Shown: positions 11,155-23,820, counted from the first letter of the stretch. The stretch is 64,000 nt of DNA from Podaxis mareebaensis (GCA_018524725.1 JAEUWP010000262.1:182206-246205), one strand, 5' to 3'. Numbers and translations are program-made. The notes: a model not told the origin generated them from the sequence alone.

Positions 11155-12502
11155 TTAATGGTACTTGCTGATAGCAGCCAGATAGGCTTTGCCGGATTCG
11201 CTATCGAGAATCTTATGAACTCATGAATCCCACACTTTATGTGATGGCACACACCTGAAAACGTCATTCCGCATCATTGGCCAGACGTTTCCTAAGCCCA
11301 CTCCATTGCTAAACGCATAAGCATACACCCTACTATCGTGTTCAAAGTAGTCGACGACCTGATGAATAAACCTATTGATTTCTTGTTGGTTCGTGCATGG
11401 CTGGAACGTGTTGCGATCTGCCCATTCATTCATATGAGTATGCTTCTAACAAGAACAGAAGAGAAGAACTGGAATGGAGGCAAGATGGGCGCGCGGACAT
11501 ACCATTTACGCAGGCAAATTCCGTCACCCAGATTGGTTTGCCGTAGGTCTTCCAATAGTAGTCCTATAGTCTCGTCAGTACGGCGGACGATGTGTGGCAA
11601 ATGGGTCCACTTTCAACATCCTTCTTCACTCCAGCAAGGTTGTTCTTGTTCACATGGATGGCAGTGAAATCCCAAGGCGTAGAAATCTTTTTCGAAAATT
11701 CCTTAAGCCACGTCTCGTCCGCTTGTTCTATGTCGCAGCTTTGAGCCTTCACTTGGAAAAGGAAACAAAAAGGGTCAACTCAACTGCACATCGACGGGCT
11801 CCCAACCTTCGTCCCTCTTTTCCTGAGCGGGGCAATCAATGCCTCCCACAATCTTACGCCCTCATCAACGCTCATCCCACTTGATCCACTTCCACTTACA
11901 CAATCCGGCTCCTCATATCCGAGTACAAACTGGGGCCGCGAAGATGACGATACCAGCCGTTTAAACTGTGCCAGGCGCTTCGCATCGGTCGCATCTACCT
12001 TGCCAGAGCCCCAAAGCATGGGCACAGCAATCGGTTTGCCTGGTTTAGATGGATTGGCGGACCAGTCGTACCACCATCCAATGTGATCCCGCAGTATGTT
12101 GTATGCGTCGCCAGCTGCTACGCCGGCTTTGATGCGGTTTGGTGTAAATGAAGATGAAGGGGATGCAACAAAGGCGTTGTATGAGGACAACGCGGAGGGT
12201 GTGAGGTCGACATAGGGCTGGGGTGTCGACTCTGGTGCCATTGATGCATTTGAAGATGAAGAGGACTCAAGACCATCAGAAGTGGGCGTGGGTAGGGCTT
12301 GTGAGGTATATGCAGTAGTGTTTGCAGAGTATGGAACATGGGACGGGGTTGGTCTTTGGGGAGCCGGTGACAGGCGAGGTCGACATAGATTTCGTCGGCC
12401 GTGTACAGCGCGAGAGGGGGATTGCCCAGTGGGATCAGCAAGTGTCGGACCAGCGATGGAGACAAGCACAAAGAATGTGGCAATGAGTTTGAAAGCAGTC
12501 AT
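11155..12502 (-). CDS. Secreted GH128-type (Asl1-like) beta-1,3-glucanase
   Basis: Predicted extracellular glycoside hydrolase acting on beta-1,3-glucan, so likely in cell-wall remodelling. Residues 1-22 form a signal peptide (MTAFKLIATFFVLVSIAG). A Ser/Thr/Pro-rich linker of about 90 residues follows, then the TIM-barrel core: AGVAAGD, HIGWWYDWSANPS, PMLWG, FVLGYEEPD (first Glu of the family pair), GSPSMC, WDFTAIHVN, YYWKTYGKPIWVTEFAC (second Glu), and a final YAYAFSNGVGL segment. The stop is TAA at 11155-11157. At least four introns are needed. One near 11753-11785 would be only about 33 nt, and the boundaries around 11440-11600 are uncertain, so the protein length is approximate (about 400 aa). 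The 12 residues after the signal peptide are unusually Arg-rich and may hide another intron. Confidence 0.85.
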
Positions 12503-12951
12503 TGTAGAAGAAGAGAGAGAGAGAAATGGAACAAGGTGATGAAATTTCGACGCAGTTGAGCAGGCTTTATAACCAGGTTGGGCTCATACCATCAAGGAAG
12601 CATAGCTCTGGGGATTGATCCTCGTGCTACAGACTTGGCTTCCCAACCTTATTCGATTACGAGGATCCACATTTCTCCATATTTACCCTAATTGAATGCC
12701 GCCCATGAATCCATTCACCCTGAACAGGCTCCGTTATGATCCACGCATCTTCTTCCAACACGTGTTCATGAGAGAAACCTCCATCCCTCACTCCGACAGC
12801 CAGACACGCGCGTCGCATAGCAGCTACCTCCTTGGGCGTCACTTGTCTCACAAGACGGCACCTGGGTTACCCAGGAAGGCACCGGCAAGATGTCACCGCC
12901 TCGATGACAGGTACCTGACAGAGCCAAGTTTTGTTGACAAGACTATAGCTG
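12503..12951. other. Intergenic region upstream of GH128
   Basis: This stretch of 449 bp holds the GH128 promoter and the 3' flank of the YEATS gene. No supportable gene is seen. Confidence 0.6.
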
Positions 12952-15900
12952 CTACGTCTCAGTCCTGACCGCCTTCTCTAGATCGTCAGTTTCCTGTTGA
13001 GGGGATCCCAGAACTGTGCCTAGACCGGACAAACAGAGCAATATCGCTTCATCTATACCACCGCCATTCCGAGAAGCCTGCCTCCCACGATTCCTTATGC
13101 CGGTGAGAATATGGGCTGGTGCAAGGAGGCTAATGTCAGGTTCGTAATCCTGTGGCCCCCTCTTAGGATGTTTTCGGGATGATGCAAACAAAACTTTCTG
13201 GCGTTTGGCGACGTCCAGCCCCGAGAGGACGATCCTCCGTATGAACGGACGCAAACACACCGCCAGCGTAGAATACGGTGCAAGCGTTGCTTTGATGTCA
13301 TCAGGTGTTTGTCCGATGTGGTCTAGGGGAAAGGGCGAGTCGCAACTCAATCGACTATCGAAAGTTGAGAGGTTGAGTGGTCGAATCAACCGTCGGAGCG
13401 CCAGCGTAAGGTGAGGATCAGCGAGGTGGACGATAGTCTTGGCGTCAAGAGATCCTGTTATAGGCTTCCAGACTGGATTCCGAGTCAAGGAAGTGGTGCA
13501 AGACGTCCTTAAGTGCTCCACGTTGACCGGCCGTAGCTTGTGGATGATTGGATTTTGTGCTGCAATTGGACAGTCGCTAGGCATGGCGATATTTTCGTTC
13601 CCACTCTGGATGAAAGCACCATCACCTTTGACTTGCTCGGACGTCACGAGCAAGTGCAAGGCGCGTTCTGACCCACAAAGCAAGCACCAATGAGATTTCG
13701 TTTCTCGACCGCAATGCATCTCAGTTTTGTCCAAGCTCTGTGCTGCGGTGACACGGCTTCCTCGTCGTATGTGCCCTTCTTCACGTAACCATGCATACAC
13801 ATCGGCAGTGGTCAGAAGAAAGAGATCAGGCACCTGTTTCTGTCGGACAACTTCATTATATGCATCGCGGATTGCACGAGCGCGACCCCACTGAAAGCAT
13901 AGGTGAGATCGGATTGATGGAGAGATGAAATCACTTACTTCAATGGCTTTGCGCCGACCTTCAACTAAATCTGAGAACTGTGACTCAGAGATCACCAGCT
14001 TATATGGGACGGGTTTCAGAGCTCTTTTGCGCTTCGAGTCTGCGGGAAACGTCAGGAATCAGTCTCACCAGCCGGACATACGACGTACCCTGAAGCGTTA
14101 AGGGGAAACGTGGTAGCAAGTCATTCAAGACTTCTTCATATGCTATGCCAAAGAAAATAAGCTTCAGCCGGGGAACTATAAAAACCCAAACATACCGAGA
14201 TAAGGTGCATTATTGACATTCAAATTACCTTCCAGTTTGTCCGAACGTGGTCCACCGACGAGGCTCCAGAGTGCTTTGAAATTCGTTGCTGGGCGTTCGG
14301 AACTAATAGGTCTAATTACTGTCCTCTTGTCAAGTTCGACGTCGCAAACTTGTTCTTCCCCGACGACAGCTGCAGAGCACTTAAGCGGGTCGAGCTGACA
14401 TTGCTTCAACATTAGGGTACGAGATCCGGCGAAAGAATGAACACATACGTCAACCCAATGTTCCAGAGAAAAAGGTTGTCCTTGTTCGCTGGAGAAGGTC
14501 CCACTCTCAACCTCATTGAAAATTAAGTCAATTTTCGCGAGGAATGGTTGTGAGGCCATCCCTACAACGACATATGGAGGTTGCTCGATCTTCGATTGGT
14601 GGCATTCGACAACGTCCGACGACACTAAGGGTGTAACCTTCATGCTCCGGAGGATGGTTGCAACATCATGAGCCTGAAAGTAGATTAACACCCGTAGGAT
14701 GTGGGGAAGGAAGGATACTTGCATATGAAGGAGCGTCGAGAGTTAACATCCATTTGTGGGTGAATGGCATTTCTTGGCCTGGCGGTCGTGGAGAAGACAT
14801 TCGTTTGTTCGTTCATAAATTTTGTAGATGCGTAACATACCTGAGTCGATCCATAGACTACGATCTGTAATGACTATACGAGTTGTGAAATGAAATCTTG
14901 TTACAGCGCCCAATGCCGCTTCTGAGGGCGCATTGCGCTTGTCTTTAGTGTTGTCATCGCCAGTGTGGTCGAAGATTGGTCCGCTATCGGGTACTTCATG
15001 GCCAACAGGTCCTTCGTCTGCGGTTACACAAGCGTCACTGCGCTGAGCGAGCCGCAAGCGCCAACTATTTTTGGGCCGAACGGTATGACACATTACACTC
15101 CCAGCGAAGCCGTCCACATCAAGGATTTCATCTTGTTGATGTACGTTGATACCCCGATGAACAGGTTTCTTCCCTAAAAAGGGCGCAAGAGCAGGCGTGT
15201 CCTCGTGAAGTCCAAGCGTTTTTGTGAGATAGTTGAGACCTGAAGCATCGGAGCCCGCGTTGACAGACTTCTCATCCTCAACGACAAAACGGTCGGTCCC
15301 GTTGTCAGGGCGAGATGATCCCACCGCCATCTCAAAGATGGTCCGAAGAGCGGGTAGGATTCCCCCAGAACTCACTCCAACCTCTATTCCAGCATCAACA
15401 TCGATATCAGGATCGGTAACTGCACAAGCGCGTATGCATTCCTCGTGCGTGCCCCATTCTAGGGAGTGAGATATGCGAGCATGGTTCAATAAACCTTGTA
15501 ACGAAGTGAATGCTGTCCTGCCACACACGGGGCACTTCATGACGTAGAACCCTGAATCCGAGTCCTCACGGGGACCTGTACCGAGAAAACTCGACGAACG
15601 AACGTATAAGAAAGCCGTTTTGGAGTTACGAGGAAGCTGAAGCTTGGGTCTCGGTGGAGGGCGTGCATTTCGTAGGATCTCTTGTAACCTGAGATTGGGG
15701 GGTGCGGGCTCTTCCCTATCATGTAATATTTCGGACGGCTTCTCAGATACTTTTAAGGCATCAAAAGCAGCGTGTCTGAAAGAACCCGGAGCTACCGCAC
15801 GGGTTTGAGCGCCTTGCATAGGAATATCAGGGAGGAATTCATCAATGATAACAACATTAACTCACCTGTTTGGAGAGAATCCCTCATCAGCATTGCCCAA

Positions 15901-16079
15901 GCGATCCTCGCATTGAGAGTTTGAGTCACCCTCTCGCGTAATCCAATCTCGAGGTTGAACTCGGATGCCGCGATCTGGGATAGTAGCTCGCTATTCTGCT
16001 GAGTCCGCTGGTCTTCATCTGAGACCATGACATTGGAAGCTAAGGAATGAACGGGTGTAAACCCAGTCCAATTGTCCAT
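12952..16079 (-). CDS. YEATS-domain nuclear protein with N-terminal C2H2-like finger
   Basis: Probable chromatin reader. The N-terminal exon (from 16079) is helical and Gln-rich. The second, large exon holds a Cys/His unit: CPVCGRTAFTSLQGLLNHARISH. The YEATS-like part begins with FHFTTRIVITDRSLWIDSG, continues across an intron to QEMPFTHKWMLTL, then PPYVVVGMASQPFLAKIDLIFNE, matching the family order 'V-x-N-x-S-x-W ... THKWM ... v-PPF ... G-w-G-x-F'. The C-terminal part contains HCGRETKSHWCLLCGSERALH, a second Cys/His cluster, and a long helical tail ending at a TAG (12952-12954). At least six introns are required. The domain call rests on short motifs, so it could be a divergent relative. In the family YEATS binds acyl-lysine on histone H3; the acyl-binding aromatic cage cannot be confirmed here. 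Confidence 0.7.
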
Positions 16080-16337
16080 GTCATTCGTGACAAATCAATA
16101 CCGTGACATAACAAAAATTATGCGTGACCAAGCCCACTACTCAAACTGGCAAGCGAGTTTCCTTTGTCAATTAGCAAGCCTGTAAGTCAATAAAGTGAAA
16201 CAAGATATTATATGTTAGAGGTACAGTTTTACAATACTGGGAACAATAGAGCAGATGCACAGGAGCCTAAGTGTTTAAACTACAGAAACAATTGCGAAAT
16301 TATAACAGAGGTCACTAGTCGGATAAATTAAGGAATT

Positions 16338-17190
16338 CTACCTGCGATCGGGGTGGACAGTCTTTACATGGCGACGGAATGTCGACTTTGCGGTGTACTC
16401 CTTCTTGCAGAATTGACACCGAAATGGTTTGATACCAAAATGTGCGTTCATGTGGCCTTGAGGGGTTCAAAAGTAAGGACCTGCCGTCACAGTTTCAAGC
16501 ATAAAACTTACTTGTCAAATTGTGTTTGGCGGTCAGCCTTGAGCCACACATGTCGCAAGTATATTTGGCTACCCTCTTTCTCCTGGCTGTAGCTGCGCGT
16601 TGATTGGCAGGAGAGGTAAGCTGAGGCGCAGTATACAGCGATGCGCTGTCGGAGGGAGACTCGGCGGAGTGAGATGCCTCCCACATTGTCAGCGTCTCTC
16701 CGACACAAATGTCGTTATGCAGCCCATTTTCCGGTGACCCAGGAATGTATTGATCTTCCATGCTCATGGAATAATCGCGCAGTGTAGACCCATGATTATT
16801 ATCAGTAGCCGACAGCAAAGAGCCGTTATGCCTGGGAGGCTGTGCTCGGGTCGAAAAGTTCGCATGGGCAGAACTAGGGGCATATTCTGTGGCGTATGAG
16901 GGGGATGGGGGCGAATATTGAACGGATTGAAACATCGCATTCGCCCCGGTGGAGGACATCGAGGCTTGAACAGCGTCAGAGACAGGTCGAGCCTCCGTAT
17001 AGCAGCCGCTAGCCGCGAGCGAAGGAACCATCACCATCGTGTTGGGTATATTATGCTGTGTGTGCGAAAAAAGGAGCGAGCGAGAGTCCATTTGCTGTTC
17101 AACCGGAAGTACGGGGTTCGTCTGCGACATATGCGACGATTGGTGATGGGAAAGAGATGCAGGAGGGTTTCGGGTGTATGGTGGGATCAT
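16338..17190 (-). CDS. C2H2 zinc-finger transcription factor (first of a pair)
   Basis: Two exons (17190-16512 and 16456-16338) give 265 aa. Residues 1-210 are disordered, rich in Ser, Pro, Gln, Tyr and His. A basic linker (ATARRKRVAKY) leads into two adjacent fingers at the extreme C-terminus: CDMCGSRLTAKHNLTSHMNAH and CQFCKKEYTAKSTFRRHVKTVH, ending HPDRR. The single intron falls inside finger 1, between NLT and HMN. The C-terminal position of a finger pair is common in fungal regulators. The second C2H2 gene at 18785-20294 has the same architecture and an intron at the equivalent point of finger 1. Its target genes cannot be read from sequence. Confidence 0.85.
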
Positions 17191-18784
17191 AGAAGATGAG
17201 GAGAAGCAGTAATTTGGTGGGGTCGGTGTAGAGAAATGCTTCTGAATGCTGTAAAACGCGTATCAGTGACTGAACCTAAAAGAAAGCACAACTTTGGCTC
17301 ACTTTGCACTGGGGTACTGCATCAACGAAGTGTACGAGAACCGAATTGGATGAGCCGGAGGGCAGGGTGAAGGCTACTTATACTCCCAGCAAAGAAGTAA
17401 TATGCTGCTGTGATGCACATTAGTGTATAACACGAAGCTACGAGGCTGTGAAAGCCTCGCGGGCGTTCAAAAGCACGTTGCACGCCGTATGAGGTGTGGG
17501 ATGTAGACGAGGGCCTTCGTCATCAAACATGCGAATCAACGAGAGGAGATTCATAGGGCAGTGTTTTGCAGGAGGTTGTGACTGATTGGAAACCAGACAG
17601 AGGCGCTCTATGAGACTCGCATTGACCGCACGTGTTGGCAGAATACCCGCCATGGTGGTAGTGACCGAAGGTATACGATGTGTGAGCTGTGATGAAAGAA
17701 GATCATTTGTACAACCGAATCGTCCCCAAGCATATCCTCACGATCGATCAGACACAGAGAGTTGCGGAGTTAATGGAACTCGGTGAGAGGCACTGAGTCA
17801 AAATGCTAATGACTAATTGTCTATTTTTAGCCTCACGTCACCTATTCTAGATGGGAAAGAAAGAGTTCTTGTTGAGCCGTCAACGCTCGCGCTTTGTCCG
17901 TCCTTAAAGGCCCTTACGTGCGGTACGCTAGTATTATTCATAGTCTGCATAGTCTGGAGCCGCTTATGACGACCAGTTCAGCACGGCTTAATGTGGTAAA
18001 TGCTATGTTAACCCACGTGCTTTCAGCGAGGATACTTGGAAACTTTTGAATGTCGGGTTCTCTGAAACCTGATTATTAGCATTGCCCCCAAACGCTTGGT
18101 CCGCCTGACTGGTAAACAACGGTAACCAGACAGTCCGTGGCATAGGGTAATCAAAGAAAGATTTCCCATCAGACCTCGTATTAGGAATTAGACCGAATGT
18201 CCCGGATGACAGTGTCCTATCTTTACTTGTGGGCATGTTAGAAAAATGGCACACCTGGCGAGAGACGAGCGAGGTGTAATTTGACATTTAAAAACCAAAT
18301 AACAATTCATAGCTAACTTTACATACCACACCTATCCTCTATCTAACCTTCTTTGATGCACCGAATTTCTCGCATCCTCGTGCTATCCCTTGCTGCTCAT
18401 CCACCTTGCTCATGAACCAATTCGCCCATTTCCCCCTTTATCAAGCACCTCGGCATAGGTGATCTGATACACATCACGAAGCGACATCACCACCTGGGGT
18501 TTTGGGCATTCATGTCCATTCTTCTTCCACCCAAATACCAGTACCGTCACTCTTCAAACCAATCATTTATTACTTCTCCTTTATCCGGCCTCCTTAGACG
18601 AGAATTGCTACGCAGGCATTATATAGGTATCACATTCAACAAACGAAATACAAAGCCCAGAGCTGAAGTGCTACAGTCTGGAAAGGGGGTATACACGGGG
18701 TCATCGATACAAATCAATAATAGGCGAATAAAAACTTCGCGAGCTACACTGTCTTCGAACGAATCGATAATAACTAACGCCGCG
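17191..18784. other. Gene-free spacer between two C2H2 regulator genes
   Basis: This is about 1.6 kb with no frame that looks coding. The minus frame at 18003-18287 (94 codons) has no recognisable domain and no convincing splice partners. The segment next to 17190 probably contains the 5' leader of the first C2H2 gene. Long upstream regions are typical of developmentally controlled fungal transcription factors. Confidence 0.5.
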
Positions 18785-20294
18785 TTAAAAGTCAACATTA
18801 TCTGAGCTCCGGCATCGCGTCTCATGCCTGTTGCGGACGTGAGGTGTCGTGAAGGACTTCTCGCACTTACTGCACAGATAGTCGCGTTTGCCTAAGTGCG
18901 CGCAGATGTGATCTAATTGGCGAAGATATCAAAACGCGCCCGACGTTCGGGAAGTCACTTACATTGTAGATTCTGCTTGGTGGTCAGCTCCCGTCCACAA
19001 AAATCACACGGGAAGACCTTTCCATCGTGGTTCTTTCGTTTCTTCCGTGCGGCATTTACTACAGCCTCCGATGCGACCTGTGCTCTGAAGTGATTTGCAC
19101 CCCCCTGTAATGCCTGGCCAGTGTCCGACCCGTCTTCAACAGGAGAGTGAGCGAGTGCTGAAGACAGTTAGCAATACGGGGGGAGACCAGGGACGTAGAC
19201 GGTACCTTGGTTGCGATGATAGTTCCAGGGGGGTTCTCGGGCCTGCCCTAGGGAAGATAACCCAACGGTGCTGGAGCCAGAACGGAGTTGACCTGCCAGG
19301 TCTATCGAGTCCATAGACGACTGGGATCTGGAGTGCCATTCAGGCCCCCACAAGGGTGTGTGGTTGTACTGACTATGCATTGGGATGCCAAGATAGGAAG
19401 AGTCTGGGCTTATGTCTGTGGGCAACCTCGCGGAGCCGCTGCCAATCGCAGTATAAGCATCACTTGATGATCGCTTTCTGTTATGATTCCCAACAAGATG
19501 CGGGTTGCCACAGGCACTAGAGGATCGCTTACGCTGATGATGTGGCGGATAGAGGTATCCTCGAATGGGTGATGCCCATGCAATTTCCTTTCCACAGCTG
19601 TTCTCTGAAGAAGAGCTGTTGATGGGTGTACTATTAATAGTGCTTTTCTCGGAAATACCCGAAGGAGGCTGATCGACCAAGGGACCAGGGCGGAAGCTTG
19701 TCTCGATCGGGAGGAGCATGTTTTGTCCCGGCCGGTAAGCTCTCCCCGTCGAGATGGTGAGATCTGTGCAACACGCTGTGAGAGTTGGACTGCCGAAAAG
19801 AGATTACAGCGATACCTGATCTTGCGCTCGTTAAGGGATCAAAACTCCGACTGAAGGCCTCATTCAAGTCCATAAGACTGTCCCAGTCACCAGGCGACTC
19901 GACTTTACAAGCTAAACCACCTCTGTCGTCTCCTTGGGGTGGTGAAAAGGCATGCGGATAAGTTATTACCGTTTTACTGTGGTCGGCCAAGTCGATGTTT
20001 CCCGGTTGCTGGTTTAAAGCTGTGGAGGTTCCGCAGCTCGACTCATTCAGGGCAGGATTTTCGAATGGGTGAAGGATGCCAGTGGGACCGACATCCGGAA
20101 AACCTTGAAGTGACATCAGCCCCTCAGCTGTAGAGTAGGCAACGTGCACTGGGTTACACACTGTCTGCATCGAAAAACGACCAGCTTGATGGACTGTCGT
20201 CTGGAGTCGGACCAGCGGATCTCCAGTCCAAAATCTTGTTCTCGTCGCCGGGCCCAGTTACGAAGATCGAGATGTTAGCGTCGTCGGATTCCAT
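18785..20294 (-). CDS. C2H2 zinc-finger transcription factor (second of a pair)
   Basis: The proposed start is at 20294 (MESDDANISIFV), followed by an acidic N-terminus (TPDDSPSSWSFFDAD). A 34-nt intron (about 20137-20170) then joins it to the frame beginning EGLMSLQGF. Starting at the in-frame ATG at 20170 is the alternative. Later introns are near 19780-19820, 19157-19205 and 18913-18962. The middle is disordered and Ser-rich with repeated KRSSS basic patches. The C-terminus has CDFCGRELTTKQNLQYHICAH and CSKCEKSFTTPHVRNRHETRC; the second unit is C2HC rather than C2H2. It ends at TAA 18785-18787. The intron inside finger 1 sits at the same place as in the gene at 16338-17190, arguing for an old tandem duplication. 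Length is about 480 aa. Confidence 0.8.
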
Positions 20295-22598
20295 CATTCA
20301 TCGACAAGTTGGCGGGAATGTTGTGTCTTTGAAAAAAGAAAGGGGCGCTGGCTATATAGTAGAGACATAGCAGCAAAGAACTGAAGACTCACCCCTAGAG
20401 AGGGCTGTGCTACAAAAAGCTGTTGGAAGGTTACTAAGTCATAGCTGTAGTAGGCGCTCGCGTTTGCTCATAAACCTTTGCTGTCCAATATTCAGAACTT
20501 GGGATATATATACGTGGACATGATAGTACCAGAAAATGTAACTTCGAGGACCACCTTCCTATCGACTTGGGTCGTCACGGGAATAGAACATTTGTCTTTC
20601 AATCTGAGTGGGTGGCCTGTCACGGCAGCTAGTGTTTTGGTTGGTCTTATGAAGCTGCTGTTGGTATGCTATTTAACAGTTGTAAAGTGAAGACCTAGAG
20701 TTCGGGAAGCAAGTGCCGTGTGAGCAAGGACACCTCTCTTTCAACGATTCCAAGGCACCTAATGCTAAATAAGAAGCTCAGGCGATGCTGCGATAAATAT
20801 CATTGACGAGAGACATTTCCAAAGTTGCCACAAGTTGCCATGAGGCTATCAACTTGGCGTTATCCGTCTGGCTTTCGTACTAAGGGTCACAGTCACTGAT
20901 ACTTCGCAGGACGAGAGGTCTCCATAGACGGCGAACGCTAAAAATGGACCATGGAGTGCAAACGATGCTGCAAAATACCCCAACGTAAAGTTCTGACGCC
21001 GCCGACCTTAACATCCCGCATGAGCCTTGGAAGCGAAATATAGGATCGACATTTTGAAGAACTGATGTGCATAAAACATCCTGTTATCGCGACCAGCTGA
21101 CCTAATGGTACCTTCGTCCTGTTTGGACGGAAGACTGCAGGTTGACATGGGGTGATGGAGGCTGTCTTATTGCATTATTAAAACCCCGAGCCATATCCTT
21201 CAATCAGGTCATGCTTAATGCTAAAAATTGTCTGCCCTGGAGTCCTGATTTTCATCAGTCCAGCAGAATGCACCGAGTCATTACCTGTCATTACTTCCCC
21301 GATGGGTTCGGTAGCTTGATCCCTCTGGCTATGAACTGTCTTCCGGCTGTTATTTGAGAAGAACGAACGAATATTTAATTGATATCCAATTACAAACGTC
21401 GAACAACAGGAGTGATCCATCCAGAGAAAAGGAGAGGGCAACGGTCGAAGCACTAGGAGAAATATGTTGATAGTAGCCGCACTTCCCGAAGTCGAAATCG
21501 GAGCGAGCTGATGAGTTTGGGCTGAGGACTTTGAGGTGGTCGCACTGAACCTACACCATAATGAGTATGTAGATGAGTGCAGGAAAAAGTCGGCTCTCGG
21601 TGGCGATGGGAGTATCTTTGTAGGCGTCGGACAAAAAGAGTGCTGTTCGCAAGGGTACTTACTCTGACTATAGGCGCGACTCTGGGCGGCGACTTGTCCG
21701 TGAGTTAGTCAATTGCGGCTCTTATGCCTAAATGCTGGTGTTGTAAGAGGAGGTTTAGAGCGATAAGGTGTATCATCAATACACGGGGCACAGATAGCTG
21801 TGGATACAGTGTCTACATTTGTTCCAGTGGCATAAGCGAAGGCATTAACGAGCCGATGGGCACCATATATTGCGATTTGAAGATTCCATGGTAGATTTTT
21901 CTTTTTTTAAAAAAAGAAGGTTCCATGGTAGCAAGTTATAATGAAATGGATATAAGCTACATAGACATACCCGACAATGCTCGATTACTCATACAGGTAT
22001 TGGTCGAAGAGATACCAACGGTGCCAGCAAGGACCGGCAAGGTACTTTCACCTTTCTGGGTGAAATTGAATGGCAGAGGAGTGTGCTACCTGTCCTGGTC
22101 GTAAGCGAAAACGTACCGTTTTCTGTTAAAATGGAGAGTTGAGACCTTGAGGTCTGAGGCCGATCGCTTGTTCGGTCAATATCACGGCCGTGTGATATAG
22201 ATACACCAACGGGTTTTTGCAACCATCTGGTATCGGTAACTCAGTTCCGGAAGCATGGTTGCCGTTACAAGGAGAACGGAAAAGGCAACGGAGCCAAGCG
22301 ATACATGGCATAAGCGAGGAAGTGTCAAAAATAAAATACCTGCGCAGTGAGCAAGCGTTGACCATTGCAGCATGGACAAGCACGCTTTACGGACAGGCAA
22401 GGTAGTGCAATGAGGACGGAAATGACATGGAATGAGTGGTATAAAACCTGTGCACCCAGACTGATGGTTGGTAGGGAACACAGCCACCTCCCGTGACCTT
22501 GGAAATGTGACATTAGCTTTTCTGTCCTTTCTCCCTCTTCGCCGTCCTGGGCGACTTTCAATCTCTTGCCCACCGTTTTCTCTACATAGAAGCCCTGC
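20295..22598. other. Long gene-free region (2.3 kb)
   Basis: No frame has a domain, signal peptide or believable splicing. Near 21884-21935 an 11-bp direct repeat (ttccatggtag) flanks a T-run/A-run inverted repeat (ctttttttaaaaaaag), which could be a small insertion scar. The region is the upstream flank of both the second C2H2 gene and the membrane protein at 22599, so it may carry extended control sequence. Confidence 0.5.
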
Positions 22599-23820
22599 AT
22601 GAAGATGCAGCCCCCTCTCCTTTGGCCATGCATGCTCGCCCTCGCCCTCGCGAGTTCTTCTTTTGCCGCCCATGATCCTCGTCAGATTTTAGGTCCACCA
22701 GCCGTGACCACCACCCCGCAGACAACTGCCTCAACTACGGAGCAGACAACGACAACCCAAACCCCTCCAACAACAACAAGTGGAACACCAACAGCAACCT
22801 CGACCACCACGACAGCAACGCCAACCACAACGTCTCAGACCCCACCCATCACTTCCGGCACAACCGATGTGTCATCTACATCCCCCACTTCTCCATCTTC
22901 GTCCAGTGTCGTGGCACCACCTCTCACCAGTCTAGAGGCTGTGACGACCACGAATGCGGAAGGAGATGCTATTACTATTACAGTCATCAATAGCGCCTCT
23001 GAAACCTCGTCCAGCACCGCTTTGCCCACAAGCACAACCAAACCGGACGACGACGGTGGTGGCCTGTCCACTGGGTCAATCGTTGGTATGTCGGTCGCGG
23101 CCGGCGTTGCTGTGATTGGTATCGTTGGCTTCTTTGTTTGGAAATTCACCCGAAAGAGATTCTCTGATTTTGATGACAGTAAGGGTTTTGTCTGTTTTCA
23201 TCTAGCGCTTGTTCATATATCGGCACACAGATGAAGCGATCAAATGGCCAGAGCTCAATACTCATTCCGGTAACCCTGAAACGCATCCCCTCCCCACACG
23301 CGAGACGGGTCGTGCAGGTTTTGACACAGGCTCAGAGGCAGATTTGTCACGGGTTAATTCCACCTCCAACTACTCCACGCCAGATTTCGGCGCTGGTGGT
23401 CCCGACCCATATGCCGTACCGCCTTTGCCCCATCTCAATCCTAATCAACCATATAGGGATGATCCCTCGACATCCACGGGCTATTATGATCCCTACCGTG
23501 GGCCAGTGCCCGGCACCATTGAAAACGGTGCAAGCGATTGGCAACCTGAGGCTTATCCCATGACGCAGCTTGGAGGTCCCACTGGTCGGGCAAGCCCTGC
23601 TCCTGATTACCTGTATGATGGCGGACGCCAGAGCCCAGCACCTGGCGCCATGTATGGGAGAAGCTCGCCTGCGCCACAGGTGGCTTATGGAGGCAGAGCT
23701 TCGCCTGGGCCCAACGCTGCGTACGGGGGGCGGCCATCTCCTGGACCACAGGCAGCGTATTCGACAGGAAGGGTATCGCCAGGACCCAACACTGCTTATG
23801 ATGCCTTTGGTGCGCGGTGA
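22599..23820 (+). CDS. Mucin-like single-pass plasma-membrane protein (stress-sensor type)
   Basis: Two exons (22599-23178 and 23231-23820) give 389 aa. It begins with a signal peptide (about residues 1-24, ending SFAAH). A Thr/Ser/Pro ectodomain of about 130 residues, likely O-mannosylated, follows. There is one transmembrane helix near residues 160-183 (GSIVGMSVAAGVAVIGIVGF) and a basic stop-transfer (KFTRKRF). The cytosolic tail of about 200 residues carries repeated short units of the type (Y/G)GRxSPxPxxAYG. This layout (signal, mucin stalk, TM, cytosolic tail) is that of Mid2/Wsc-like wall sensors and of many unassigned basidiomycete proteins. No WSC or other ectodomain fold is visible, so the sensor role is inference. 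Confidence 0.85.

Noticed and set aside
12282..12539. Plus-strand frame opposite the GH128 signal peptide
   Set aside because: Antisense to a gene with a signal peptide, TIM-barrel motifs and correct stop; nothing recognisable in it.
21890..21932. T-run/A-run inverted repeat with flanking direct repeat, as a transposon or terminator
   Set aside because: Too short and low-complexity; no coding or terminal sequence of a mobile element nearby. Kept only as a note in the intergenic entry.
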